Positions 38,934 through 51,470 of a stretch of DNA of 64,000 nucleotides are shown here, one piece after another. Origin of the DNA: Datnioides undecimradiatus (Eukaryota > Chordata > Actinopteri > Lobotiformes > Datnioididae); NCBI GenBank assembly GCA_008933995.1, contig WARS01000032.1, positions 4,511,133-4,575,132 of the forward strand, written 5' to 3'. A model generated the notes under the pieces. It saw only the letters and a program-made list of their open reading frames with translations, was not told the DNA's origin and did no database searches. The position numbers were made by a program, and so were the translations under genes. The stretch's first letter is position 1. The number at the start of each line of letters is the position of its first letter.

Positions 38934-39345
38934 CACGTTGGTGTTTTTTGCTTTGCCCTTTTGTCTGTTATGTAAATGTAAATGTGTGCCACCCCAAGCT
39001 GTTTGGGCTCATGTCCCCTCCAGCAGCGCTTTCTGTGGTCTAGGTGAGTATTTGAAGTGACAAGGAACTGGCTTTAGCTCTCAGCGTGGCTTTGCTTCTG
39101 CTCCAGCTACTGTACCTCTCCTCTGGCTCTCCCGCTGTTTGACAGATGGTACGGATCCGAACGAGGACGCCCACCACCATATTAAGTTAGGGCACGCAGT
39201 ATGAATTTTACAGGGTGACACGCCCCGTGCCAACATGTATACACACTATTTTCAGCTGTGGGAGTATTTGTTAGGAGACCTTTGTTCTTGTGGTGAGACA
39301 CATCTCAGAGAGGAAATCCTATGACAACAAGTTCACACGCATACA

Positions 39346-39392
39346 GACACGCACACACACACACACACGCACACACATACACACACACACAG
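39346..39392. repeat. (CA)n microsatellite, imperfect
   Basis: CA run with CG and TA interruptions. Its strand sense is opposite to that of the four TG runs just upstream. Confidence 0.9.
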
Positions 39393-39710
39393 AGTGGGAC
39401 TGGGTATTCTTTACATCTTATTGATCCTGATTCTTATTCTGATTATTTATTCAACTTCTTTTTGAACCCTGTTCTAATTATTCAGTTGAAGGTAAATGTT
39501 GGGAACTGTAAGGAGATTTAGTCTTACATACCAATAATGAATCAGAAAATAATGTATTTTATAAAATATACTCATGTATTGAGGGTTAAATAAAGGAAAA
39601 AACATGACTGGTTCCCATCTTGTTGCACATGTTGAATGTTTTTACGTTGGGGTTTAACTCATGGTTATTTTCATTCATCAATGAATCTGTAGTCTGTACT
39701 TCCCAGCAGA

Positions 39711-39815
39711 GCTGAGACAGTTATTGATCGAGTAGTCGATCGACTCAAGCTCTTTTGATAATGTGTTAATAGCTTCAGTCATTTTTCAAGCAAAAATATC
39801 AAATATCTCCTTGTA
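39711..39815. mobile_element. Partial teleost interspersed repeat (AATCGATTAATCG-type family)
   Basis: GCTGAGACAGTTATTGATCG, the palindrome AGTCGATCGACT, TTTTGATAATGTGTTAATAG and TCAGTCATTTTTCAAGCAAA follow the order of a very common fish repeat. TTTTTCAAGCAAAAAT (39782-39797) is shared exactly with the longer copy at 42304-42319. Confidence 0.65.
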
Positions 39816-39924
39816 CTTCCTTCTCTTTCTTTTCTAAACAAATTGTTATTGATTTTCTACCAGGTGGGCAGTGTAAATGTTCACATGATGGCATATTATG
39901 TTCTTTAATATAAATCCTATTACT

Positions 39925-39926
<2 letters not shown>

Positions 39927-39988
<62 letters not shown>

Positions 39989-39989
39989 T
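39927..39989. repeat. (AAT)n trinucleotide microsatellite
   Basis: About 20 perfect AAT units, which translate as a poly-Asn run in one frame. It is not a coding signal. Confidence 0.95.
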
Positions 39990-41952
39990 GTTATTACATG
40001 TAGATTGTCCAGAAAATAGTTTTCCATGTCTTCTGTTGTTTGAAGTTATTTGTGTTCAGCGAGTTCATTTTGCTAATATAACCATCTTTTGTGAAGCCCA
40101 GGTCACACTTTTGAGGGTTTCCTTCAGTTCTGATCCAGTCCATCGGTACCAAGTAAAATTGCCAAAATAGATGGATATTTTCTGGTGGACACAGCGTTCA
40201 GGCTCCTATCTCCCAAATATAAAAAGGGAGGAAATAGGAATTGGGGAGATGAGAGATTGGGCCTGTATATAAAAAGATAGGAATAGATGATAAAATCAGT
40301 AAGGTGTCGTCTAACTGTTGAATGCCTGAAATGTGTCCTGCACCTTGGTGCTCTGACGCCTGGTGCACACAATACAGATTTAATAAAGATAGGGACACAT
40401 TGACGCGACAATACACATATCCCCTCAACTACACACTTCCCTTTGATAAGCATTCACTTCTGTTCTGCTCTGTTCAGCAGTGGCCCTTTCTTTCACACAT
40501 AGGTTGTTATTAAAAAACACCACAGCTCACATCTGCAGAATAAAACTGTGCAGGAGTAGTTGCTCAGAAACCGGGCTGCAAGTTATCAAGGCTTCTGTTG
40601 TCGCATATGTGTTTCTGCATGTGTGTGTGAGGCTGATATCCCAGGTGTTTCAAGATTTGTGAATATCTTCTTTGTCTTCAGCTTCCCCTCCTCTCCCCTG
40701 AGGTGTAAACATTATTCTCCGTAATCTCTTCCAAACTAGGAGCATGTTTCCATACTTGGGATTCAGCACATTTGCCACTTTCTCTTCATCTCAACCAGAT
40801 CTCCCTCTCTGACTGTTCCCTCTTTGGCTTTTTAAATTGGTCATTTTGGAGGATTTGTTTTTAGCCGCTCGAGGCAAGTGGTGCCACACAATAGCGTTAT
40901 TTTGCTTTATTGTTACTTGGGGTTCATAATTTCCTGAGGGTTTTGTCTCATCGAGATAAACTGTTTCACACTAGTTTCCATTATCGTAATTATTTTCTCC
41001 TCTCTTTCTCTCTCCCTAAGTTGTTTCTGCCTCTGAGCTTTATGTCTCTCATTCTTCAGCTATCTGCTCCTGCAAGAGGAAGTTGTGAATTCATTTATAT
41101 TTCATGTAAAATTTACTGCATACTCACAGATGCTCTCCAAAAAAACATTGCTAGTTTGTTTCTGGTACTTGTCTGTGATTTTAATGACTCCATATTTTTG
41201 TGATCTAATTTTACTGTGGGTTTTATAGCCTGAACGTTAAAGTCATGTGTTTCAAGAATACAATCAGAAATGGAAGGAGATCTTCATTGTTTGTGGGTCT
41301 GCACAGGAGGGCACTGCAGGAGTTGTCTGTCCTGTGAGAATCCATTTTCTCACACTCACTTCAACCGCCCCCCAACTTCCTTTGCTCTTAGTTTGAATGT
41401 AATTACAGTGAAATCTCTGTGTTGTTTTATTGGCTTCCTGGAGGCCTAGCAAGCACAGTTTTTCCAGCCTTTAGCGCTCTGTGATCCTGCTGCATCTCTC
41501 CATCCGGTACATTTTTGGTATCTCCACTGTATAATTGGTTTAAACTGCAGAGATCCTTGGTCTCCCATAACATTAGTTCTTCTAGAAACCAGAATACCCT
41601 GATGAGTTGTTCTAGCTATGCACTGCAGCCTCTTTATATCTCCCTCTGCCTGTTTGTGGTGAAGCAGCTTTCTTGCTTTCTCTCTGAGTCCACTCCAGCA
41701 CTCATCTCCTGTTGGATTTTGTGCTTTCTAAGCACATTTTTTTGTAATTAGATAGTGAGATCTGGTTTTATGTGACATCATTTCTCAAGCGTTATTTGTG
41801 GCTGAGGAAAGCCCCGTGTAGTTCATGGTGGTTTGCTTATTTGGCTTGACCATGTTCGACTATTTAGATCTGGAGGTAGAGTGACTGAAGACGGAGGAGC
41901 GGGAATGACCAGAGAATTACTAAGGCCTTGTGAGAAGAGGGGCGCACAAAAA

Positions 41953-41973
41953 CCCCCTCATAATTATAGGGGG
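41953..41973. promoter_or_regulatory. Near-perfect palindrome in a conserved-element-like block
   Basis: CCCCCT, one extra C, ATAATTAT, AGGGGG: a 20-bp palindrome broken only by a single C. It is followed by TAATTACTGTCAATTGTC, giving further homeodomain-type cores. Surrounding 41925-42055 is complex and non-repetitive. Function is inferred. Confidence 0.35.
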
Positions 41974-42227
41974 CAATATGTAATTACTGTCAATTGTCAT
42001 CCTGTTTGCTGGTACAGGATTAGCTTTTTATTACCTAAATCCTAATTATTTTTTTTCAACGTTTCCAACTTTCCCTACCCTCTCTCCCTGTCTGTTTCAC
42101 TCTTTCTGTCTGTCTCGACTCCTGTTAGCAGCCCCTTTCGCTAATTCTGGACAGTTTTATTATGAGTGCCTTTCCCAGAGAAGGTTTCTGGAAAGCATTT
42201 ACAGATATTGCCTCTGTACTTTGATCT

Positions 42228-42550
42228 GCAGCAATTAGCTGATTAATTGCTATGTCCATAGAAAGAAAATGAATTGCCAAGTATTTTGATGATAGATTTG
42301 ACGTTTTTCAAGCAAAAATGTAATTTGCAGGTGATGGCGTCTAAATACGAGAGTTGCTGCTTTTCTTTTCTTTTCCTTTGATTTATTTACATTTATGGCA
42401 GCAAATCAAGAGTCTTTGGGTTTGGAATTGTTGGTTGGACAAAAGAAGACATAGGTATTAGCACTGGGAAAAAATAAATAAATCAATAAATTTGAATGAA
42501 TGATTAATCGATTGATTCTGAAAATAAAACATAGTCAATAATAATCGTCA
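42228..42550. mobile_element. Nearly full-length teleost interspersed repeat (AATCGATTAATCG-type family)
   Basis: Modules in consensus order: AGCTGATTAATTGCTATGTC, CATAGAAAGAAAATGAATTG, TTTTTCAAGCAAAAATG, GTCTTTGGGTTTGGAATTG, GTTGGTTGGACAAAAGAAG, then GATTAATCGATTGATTCTG and AAAATAAAACATAG. I recognise this as one of the commonest non-coding repeats in fish genomes. No open frame. The family name is not known to me. Confidence 0.75.
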
Positions 42551-45048
42551 GATCGTTAGATTAACTGAACAGTTAACATCATCTACATCTTCTCTTCCAC
42601 ATACAGCTGCCGCTTGGAACTTTAGAACTATGTGGCTACTGGAAAAGATAAAAGAATAGTGAAAAGAAAGAGTATGATGCAAAGGAAACGTTGACTTGTT
42701 TCAAGATATAAGATTTTATTTGTAACATTTCTTTTCTGGGTATATTTGTGACCATGTTTTGCTCCACATTTATTGCAGAAACTGAGTGAATTTCACCTAT
42801 TTATGTAACTGAAAAAGCTGCAAAGAAAGATTTTCTGTAAAACCGAGAAGTTGTTGAGTATTCTTGTGTGAGAAAAACAGAAGTACAAGCTTAAAACTCA
42901 TGAAGCAATTTCCAGTATGGCTTTCTATTGTATTGTACAAGAGCTCAGGGTTTTGTTTTTGCTACTGTACAAATATACCTTTCCCCCTCTTCTCTCCTTC
43001 CTCCCAGGAGGGGATGGCAAGCAGTGAGCTAATGAACTTGAAATGACAATGACTTATTTAGCTTGCATTTCTTCCGCTCAGCCGTAACAGAGGGCATTTC
43101 AGTTGGGTCCACTCATCATCATTTCATTCGTCTCCTTGTTTGCTATCCCTTCATTGCTCCCTCACTATTTTCATCTCTTCTTCCTCCCCTGCAGAGTCTT
43201 CTCTCATAAATATTTTACATCTTCCAAATGAACTCTGTCAACCCAAGCTTAGCGCATGGCTGCCTGCCTTGTGTGTTTCTAATGCGTATAATGTGTTTGT
43301 GTATGAGTGTTTGAGTGTGTGTATTCAAATATATCCTATGTAAAAATAAGTTGTTTGACTGTGTGCACGACTCTGTTTCTGCTTGCATATTTTAATAAGC
43401 ACATGCACATGACGTGTCTTACACAGTGTTTTTGTCTGTTTATTCAGCAGTTATTCCACCAGACAAGGTGACTAAGAACATGTTTTTTATTGCAACAGTC
43501 TATTGGCTTGTGCAGGATTGGACCATACAATATTACTAGATATATACAATATACTGGGAGCTGCTGAGCGTTATGCCAATCTGTCACAGCGATTCATTTC
43601 ATTCATTTGAGTAAATCAGTTGGACACTAAGTGTCTCATTCTGGGTCAGCTTGACAGTAGCTGGTAAGGAGGGACAAAAGCTTTACCTGTGGGCGATCTC
43701 CACCTCAACCTGTTGGAGAATCAGCAGCCTCCCAGCCATCCTGCACATCTGCAGGATACCACTCATATTGTTTTAAGGTGGTACCCCTTACCCCTTATTC
43801 ATTTATAAATGTTTCGGAGACATGTGCACGAGGTGACAGAGTAAGTGCAGCATGTTGCACCATTGTGTTAGAACAGCGTAGGAAGGATTCTTTGAGGCCT
43901 AAGGGATGCCAGGGATGCAGCAGCATGTGCAGGTAACTTTCTGTGTATTTGGAGGGTGCAATTTTTTTTATCCAGTCACTTTTTCAGTGATTGTAACAGT
44001 AGTCTTTGTCAGTAAGTCTAGTAAGTCTTTTTTTCTATTTTGTGTCTGAGTGGTTTAAACTAAAAGCCCTCTCTTTAAATCTTTTATGCCCGCACTACCA
44101 TCCTGCTGAGATAAAATGGAGCCAGAGATGATGCGTAGGGCTTATAAAGCAACAGTAACTCTCACCCGCTCTCTGTGTTTCAGCCTGTCATTCTCTGTCC
44201 TCGTGTTATTTCACCTCAGAATCATTATCCATACCCTTTTCACTCCTTCCACCAAACAACAAACAAGTCTTTAGCCACCTATTAATTTCTTCAGTTTATA
44301 GCACTTATATCACACTGTGGCATTTTCAAAATCAATTTCCATCTCATGCATCTATTTGTGTATGCTTCTGTCTGCTAACAATCTTCTGTCCTCTACTGAA
44401 CTGGTTATGCACGTCTACAGGATGTGACTAAATCGTTTCCTCAAGCTGTGAAGCAGGAGCAGTGGGCGCCCCTGTCACGCTGTTCGTCTCCCATGTGTCC
44501 CTGCTCCCTGCACCCCACATTCCCAGCAAAAAAAAATGCCAGCTGCCTCGGTTCCAACCCCCGGGGCCCCGGGCATCACTCAGTCAAATTGAATCACAAA
44601 TCCTGTAGGGCAGAGGAGACTGTGAGGCTCAGGATGAATGGCTTGGGTCTGTCATGTGATGGCTGCTGATGAATGGCCAGGGCCTAGAGGACAGGATGGA
44701 CTAGACCAAGGAAAGTGGGTCTGACGTGGGTCTCTTCACACAAGGGGATTTGAGTTGAAGAATGATATCCTGAAGCAGAGGTGTTTTTGTTTTAAAACTT
44801 GATGTAACAATATCACAAAGTAATGATCTTTGAAAAACCTTTAAACATACCTTTCAGGTTTCTTGCCCTGTAGTATTTATGAAATTGATGACCCTGAGAA
44901 GTATGCTCTTCTTGTTAAAAGTACAGTAGGTTGGTGAAGGGGAGGAACATCCTACATTCCCTGTCTTGGTTCTTGCAAATTTAGCCTCTCTGCAATGTGG
45001 TGGTGATGCAAAAAGAGAAGCATCAAGGCTTTGATGTTCCATTTTGGG

Positions 45049-45064
45049 TTTTTTTTTTTTTTTT
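45049..45064. repeat. Poly(T) run
   Basis: Sixteen consecutive T after GGG. Confidence 0.85.
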
Positions 45065-45928
45065 GCACTCACTGGGATGAACTCTCAGTGTAGCAGTCCT
45101 TCTCGTCTTAAATCTTCCATCCCTTTTCCAGGCTCTCAGTGTTGGAGATATGAGTTTAAAGTTGAGACTTTGTTCCCTTTCTCACGTCTTATATCCCATC
45201 TCCCTCATTTCCCTCAAGCTCTCTCTTGCTCTCTCTCCAGCTTTCTTCACCTTTCTTTCTGTCCTTCTGTGTCCCTTCACATCTCTCTTGGCTTAGTTCC
45301 CTTGATTAAGCACAGCTGTCGCGCTCATCGCAAAGCCCCTCTTTTTTCACATTGTTATATAAATTGGCTGGCTGTCTTTCTCAGGCCCCGGGCCTGTTGA
45401 TTTTGGGTGACGTCAGTAACTGTTGTTTATGCCTTGGACACAGAGCTGAGTCTGCTGTCTCCTTTGACTCAGGTCATTCAACCACTACATAAATGTGCGT
45501 ATCTGTGTGTGCATGTTAATCCGAGTGTGCACCAGTGAGGCGTGCTCGTTAAATTACAATCAATCTCAAATTGCTTTTCCAAACATATCCCTTCCCTCAA
45601 TTTCTTATGACTGACTTGATTATTATCTTTCATGCTTTTGGCAGGCCAGTGAGTTCAAATTCTTATTAATGATAGTGTCTGCAGGGTGGATGAGGAGGAG
45701 AGGAATACATGTGACTGGCACTGAGGCTCCACTCAGCTCCTCTGTGTACCTGCAGGGTACTGATGCAGTCGGGCCGAAGCAGAGTGGGCTGTGACATTGA
45801 GGTGCTGATGGGAACTTAAATCATTTGCCATTGTCTGTGTTTATCCACTGCAAGCTGGGCAGGAGTCAGGCTGAAGGGTGAGATGACCTCCATAGTGGGA
45901 CAGTATGGCGTGGAACACACACTCTCTC

Positions 45929-45932
<4 letters not shown>

Positions 45933-45984
<52 letters not shown>
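45933..45984. repeat. (CA)n microsatellite
   Basis: About 26 perfect CA units, among the longest dinucleotide runs in the window. Confidence 0.95.
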
Positions 45985-45989
<5 letters not shown>

Positions 45990-46251
45990 CGCTGGCCCTC
46001 AATTTTCCATTCTGTTTTCCTAACTGAGCATGCTAGATGCTTCAACCACTCCAGGCCTGATGGACCCATAAAACTGGTTTCCAGAAAAGCATGTTACCAA
46101 GATGAAGTTTAATGAGTGGTTAGTTGTATGTCTTTGCTGCTCTCTGTGATGGTTATGTGGTGACATTGTGTAGCCAATATGGGTTGCATAAAATATATAT
46201 TTTTGTGGTGTGTATGCAGGATATAATATTTCAAAAGCAGTTTGTTAAGGG

Positions 46252-46400
46252 CTTGAATGATTAGTCAAAGAATCCACTAGTCAATTTGAAGAAAGTTTTA
46301 TAAGTAGAATAAATGTATAAAGTCATTTAGTTGATTACAGCGTTTCAATCTTTAGCGATTTGCTTGCTTCTTTTCAATTCATGTATTATTGTCCACTGGC
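46252..46400. mobile_element. Possible third, decayed copy of the AATCGATTAATCG-type repeat
   Basis: GAATGATTAGTCAAAGAATC, CACTAGTCAATTTGAAGAAA, AAGTCATTTAGTTGATTACA and GATTTGCTTGCTTCTTTTC follow the layout of the repeat at 42228-42550 loosely. Divergence is high, so the call is tentative. Confidence 0.35.
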
Positions 46401-49279
46401 ACTCTGCCATTGCTTTTTTCATTTGGGCTTGTTTCAATTGCGGGGTTTGTAAGCAGCTTTATTGGTGATTATTTGTTTGCAAACCACACCTCTTGTAGGA
46501 ATTGCACTGAGTTCTAATAATAATGCATTACAGTTATATTTGCCATTCAGTATTGTAAAACAAACATCACCGTCATAGTCTGGTATGCTCTACACACACA
46601 TGTCAGAAATTCCGATATTATACCTATAAGGACTGTCAAGGCATACATGGCATCAAGGCACTTTCAGATACATGTAACTTTTATCAACTATTGTGCCATA
46701 AGACATTTGATACTGCAGCACCTGATTTCACATTTCAGTTGATTATTTCTTGTAGTTTTGTCATTTACAATAGAGAAAAAAAAAGCTAATTTCCCCAAAA
46801 TATGTTTGGTTTAGCACCAATAGCACCAATTCACTCATTTGAAAGGCAAGAAAACCCCCAAAAAATGCAAAGTTGCTAAATCGGGGTTTGAAAGATTCCA
46901 GTGGCTGCTGTTTAATTTCCTGTCAGTTATTTATAACTCTGACTTTGTTGCTAGTTCCCAGTCATATACTTCCTGCGTCAGTGTGACAAAAAGGGTCTGT
47001 TTAATGTGAACCTGCCAGTAGTTACCAGGGCCAAGACCTAAATTTTACAAATGTGGTGACAGCAAACGTAGATGCTGAGCTACTGTCTAAACAGTATTGC
47101 GTGCATTAGGGGCTATATTTGGCATGAATAACACTTTGATGCATACGGTTAATTTGTCATTCATTTTCTAAAGTACCATGGATGGATAAACTTGAATGGA
47201 TGCTAAAAGTATCTCAGACAACCCTCCAAGGACATGGGTCCATTGTGATAGGAAGCTGCATCCACTGTCAAGCTGCTTCACCCACTCCCTGCATCACTCT
47301 TTTCACATACAGTTACCTTTCTTAAAAGCACTTTAATCTCTTACTCCATCAGTTTGCTTTTCTCAAACAGGCATGGAAACTTATTCTTTGTGGCGGTCTA
47401 CCAGCTCTTCTGCAGTTAAATGACATGCAGCAGTTGTTAGAAGAGGCAGCTCTAACTGTTCGAACTCCCAACCTCCCACATCACCCATTTTGCAAATTGC
47501 AGCTAGGTCCCCCTCGTCTCTTGGGAACACAGCGCCTAATGCACCATTACACTGCTATAAATACTCTTTTTTCCATAGACCATGCTCACACTTCCATTGT
47601 TATGTGATTATTATTTTATTTCCACCCACTGTGATGGACCTTCAGTGTACCTTTGATGCCCATCGTTTTTGGGGGAAAAAAGGAGGAGAGGGTGAAAAAA
47701 AGAGTCCTGCTGTTTCAAATGACTGTAAACAGACAGACAGTAATAATGTTGTCCCGTGTGTTTGATTATTACCAAAGGGATTTTTTTATAGTTTGTTTAG
47801 CATTTAGATACAGCATCCCCAAACAGTAAGTGTTTATAGCTCAATTGTGTTTCTCTAATTGCCCCCAGAGCAGAAGTTGTTTTTGATCAATGCTCAGCAG
47901 AAATGTATACAGCAGCCTTCTTTATGATTTTGCATGGTTCAAAGAAAACAGACTGTGTATTTTTTAATGCTAAAAGGAAAACAGGAGCCAACATTAGTGA
48001 GAACATATCTGTCTCAACCCAAACAATGAAGATTCTTTTTTTAACAGCTTTATGTATTTCATTTTATATTTCTGAACTAGTCGAAGTTTTCAAAGGACAT
48101 GATAGGGCTAGCTGATCACATTCAACGTTTAAAGTAAAAAGTAAATGTATTTCTTACATACGTTTTCAAATGTGTCACTTTCTTTCTGGCTTCTTCTGCA
48201 CACTTAGTCCAAACAATGTGGATGTCAGTGAGATAAATTGAAGTGACTGTCACAAAATGGTAAATCAAAACTTTTGTTCTTTCTTGTTTTTGCTGCCTGC
48301 ATAAATTGTCCTCTTAATCAGTTTCTGTTATTGGCCCAGTACAAGTCCTAATAACGCTGGAAACGATTTGCACCATTAGTTAGCAACATTAAAAAATCAG
48401 TGATTGCATACCCAGTGTAAAGTTAAATGTTTTTTTTTATGGTTCTGTTGATTTACGTAGAGTATCCTGTACAAGATTTCCTCCCCTCAGTAGCGGAGGT
48501 GGCAAATGTCAGATAACAAAGCCAGAAGAAAAAAAAAAACCTACCGGAAACTGCAGCTCTACTCTGTCCATTGATTGTTTACTCACGGATTAGATCCCTA
48601 TCTCTTCTAATTGAGTTCCCTGGGATTGGCACACTCATAGTCCATCCACAAACACAACTCTGGTCTCCCAGTGTCCCCCCTGAACTCCTCCCATGAGATG
48701 CATTCACAGCAGCGTACCCTTTACTGCCACACAGTCTATCTGAAGTGAATCTTTTTTTTCACTCTGCAGTAGTGAGCTTTTAATGAATTTTTTGTTGGGA
48801 TGGAAAGGAGGAAATGGATGAATGCAATTCAAGGCCGCCTGTTGTGGCTCCGCTTGTCCTTGTGGAGACGCTTCGCAGGCACGTCTGTCTTCTTGTCAGA
48901 ATTATATTGTCTCTGCCTTGTTTAGCAAACAGAATCTGTCGCGGTTTAGTGTTTTTATTGTACCTCTAGGTGTTTCTGCGGTCTCTATGTAGTTACTGGA
49001 TGTGTGTGTATGGAACAACATGGAGGAGATACCTGCTTTTATGAGCAGGTCTGTCCTTGCAGTTAAACCAGCCTGTAGCACTTGGTCGTGCACTGCAGCA
49101 GTATCTGGTGATACAGACATCTGCCCTGGCAGTTAACTGGCGACTACCCCTGTAGTTATTATTGTAGTGTAAAGGGAACCTATCGTGCTGTCTGGAGACA
49201 GCCGCCTTAATAAGACTCTGTCAAGTTCATGTTCCTTTCTGAGGAGTAAAAGGACCTTCCTTGCCTGACATCATGTAGG

Positions 49280-49301
49280 CCCCCCCCCCCCTTTTTTTTT
49301 T
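49280..49301. repeat. C run followed directly by T run
   Basis: About twelve C followed by ten T, then more pyrimidine-rich sequence to 49330. Likely length-polymorphic. Confidence 0.85.
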
Positions 49302-50177
49302 ACCTTTTCTCTTTCACTTTTTTCTCTTTGCAGAGATTCTTGGTAAGGACCACTGACTGTAAGCTTGCGCTGCCTCTCTACCCTCGTCCTCTCTCCTCCC
49401 CTATACCTAACCCAAAGCAGGCTTTGATGTGCAGTGTCTTTACTCTCTGTAGCCATACTGTTCTGCTGCAAATGAAACACCCCATATTTTTCTCTTCTCA
49501 CTGTCTTTTCCCTTCTTAAAGACACAAGGTGAATTAAAACCCGCTCTTTATTCTTTTTTTTTGACAACAGCATATAGTCAGCCGATATTTCTGTCTGCCC
49601 TCATTTTTGTTTGTTGCTTAAATCTCCGCTGGGCTTCCGGTTAACACCAGTAAAGCCAAGGAGACAGGTAATTAGGAGAAAAGGTCGTTTCCAAGCTCAC
49701 TTTATTACCTTTTCACCTCCAGTGACAGGAGTAATAAAAAAATAGCTTGCACAATAAGGTTAATGTTAAGAGATTAAACGTTTAAGCAGGTTACTGTAGA
49801 CATTAAACTAGCTGCAATCAGTCACATTTTAAAGCTCAAAACGGTTTCCAACGTCAGCTCTGGAACTGAAGCTTTTAAATTTGCCATCATCACAGCACTT
49901 TAGACTTCCTTTGGTGTCTGTATCACTTCAACATTTGTACATAAACATTTTCCATTTTTTAATATAAATATTAGTTAGATCAGAAAAAGACAAATCAAAA
50001 TCACATTTTAGATTAGTAGTTGTAAAATGGTTTAACATTTTGGACTTTTCTTTATTTATTTAGTTAGACTTTGCTTTATTTAGTTTATGAGTTTCAAAGA
50101 AAGAGCTCTCAGACGGACTCAGCTCTAGTTAGGACATGTAGCTCAGATTCTTAGTGTACAAAATACCTTAGGAACAT

Positions 50178-50180
<3 letters not shown>

Positions 50181-50228
<48 letters not shown>
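50181..50228. repeat. (CA)n microsatellite
   Basis: About 24 perfect CA units. Confidence 0.95.
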
Positions 50229-50229
<1 letters not shown>

Positions 50230-50866
50230 CACCTGCTGTATAACTACACCAAGGTGCGCAAGTAACACATGAAAGTAGACTGCTATCGAATGACGACTTG
50301 TGTGCAAATATGTGTGTAAAAATTGCGTTGGCTCTTTTCTCGTTTAATTTTAGGGGAAAAAATCCCCATAAAGATCAAATGGAGCAAGATCTGACATGTA
50401 TGCTTTGGCATGGCTTTGTGGTAGCTGAAAGATTTGAAGTTAATTAAAAGTGCTCTTTTGTCCGTTGACTGATACCAGTGCAGCGGGATCTTGGTGGTGT
50501 GAGGGGTGTGGGTGGAGGGCACGGACTGGGCCACACAATGGTGGGCTTTGTAGGCGGTTGTGATGCAGTGAAAGGCTACATGATGTCAGGCATGTGCTGG
50601 CTTCGGTCCACATATTCAAGTCTAATGGTCCTTCTCAGAGCATTTATAACACCTTAGCACAGCTGGATGAGGAGGAGGAAGAGTGGGAAGAGCAGGTGGT
50701 GGAAATCTATCCTGCAAGAAGCACTGCAGAACAATGGGCTGCATTCCTTGGGAACGATAATCATTTGCAGAGAAATGTGCATTAAATAAGGATTTCATTG
50801 GGATTTAGGGTACTCATACACTTTTCACCTGCATTAAAGATTTAATCACCTGGGCTAAGACACCAG

Positions 50867-50962
50867 CAAAAAACACTTCAGCTCATACAGAGTGCAGCTG
50901 CCAGAGTTTTAGCTGAAATAAGTAAAAGACATCTGATTACACCCATTTTAGCATCTTTATAG
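50867..50962 (+). pseudogene. Fragment of a LINE reverse-transcriptase ORF C-terminal region (dead)
   Basis: One frame reads QKTLQLIQSAAARVLAEISK, then RHLITPILASL and a TAG. This matches the well-known segment LQLIQNAAARVLT...ITPILASLHWLPV at the C-terminal end of the reverse transcriptase region in L2/CR1/Rex-type LINEs of fish. The tryptophan-containing LHWLPV part is lost at the stop, and a TAA lies in frame at 50843-50845. It is a decayed, non-functional remnant of about 30 codons. Which LINE clade it belongs to cannot be settled from this length. Confidence 0.75.
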
Positions 50963-51137
50963 CATATGCATATATACTATACCTGTATACTAGTTTCTAA
51001 TCACACTTCCATGTAAAGTTGAATAATTCTTCTTCTGTTCTAAGCATCAAAGGATTTTTTTGCTCAAGAGTTAATTAGTCTTGCAATATTCATAGTGCTC
51101 TCACATCTGTATGCTAAATGTGATGGTACCACCAGAA

Positions 51138-51470
51138 GCTAGCTTAGTTTATCATTAAGATTAGAAACTATGGGAAACAGTGAACCATGCTTTAGACTAG
51201 ATTATTTCTTGGTCGAGCCCTTTAACTTCCTGGAGGCTTGGCATGCATGTTATTTTTACACATTAGCTTTTGTTTGGAATAAGCAAACAACATATGGCAC
51301 GTTAAATAATGAGCTTTTGAGGTGATAGATGGATTTTCTTAGCTTTGGACAGAGACAAGCTAGCTGTTTCTGCCTGTTTCCAGTGTTTGTGATACTCTAA
51401 GATAATGGACAGCAGCTTTATGTTTACCATACATACATGAGAGTGATATAAATGAATGTGTATTTCTGAG
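51138..51470. mobile_element. Teleost interspersed repeat, copy B, with an inverted portion
   Basis: GAGCTTTTGAGGTGAT (51311-51326), GGACAGAGACAAGCTAGCTG (51349-51368), CTGTTTCCAGTGTTTGTGAT and TTTACCATACATACATGAGA belong to the same family as copy A at 17560-17882. The segment 51138-51190 (GCTAGCTTAG...GGGAAACAG) resembles the reverse complement of 51355-51400, so the copy may be a fold-back or two fused fragments. Confidence 0.6.

Noticed and set aside
50594-50785. Acidic open frame (LDEEEEEWEEQVVEIYPA)
   Set aside because: There is an acceptor-like TTCTCAG but no donor, and the acidity comes from a GAGGAGGAGGAAGAG simple-sequence patch within the intron.
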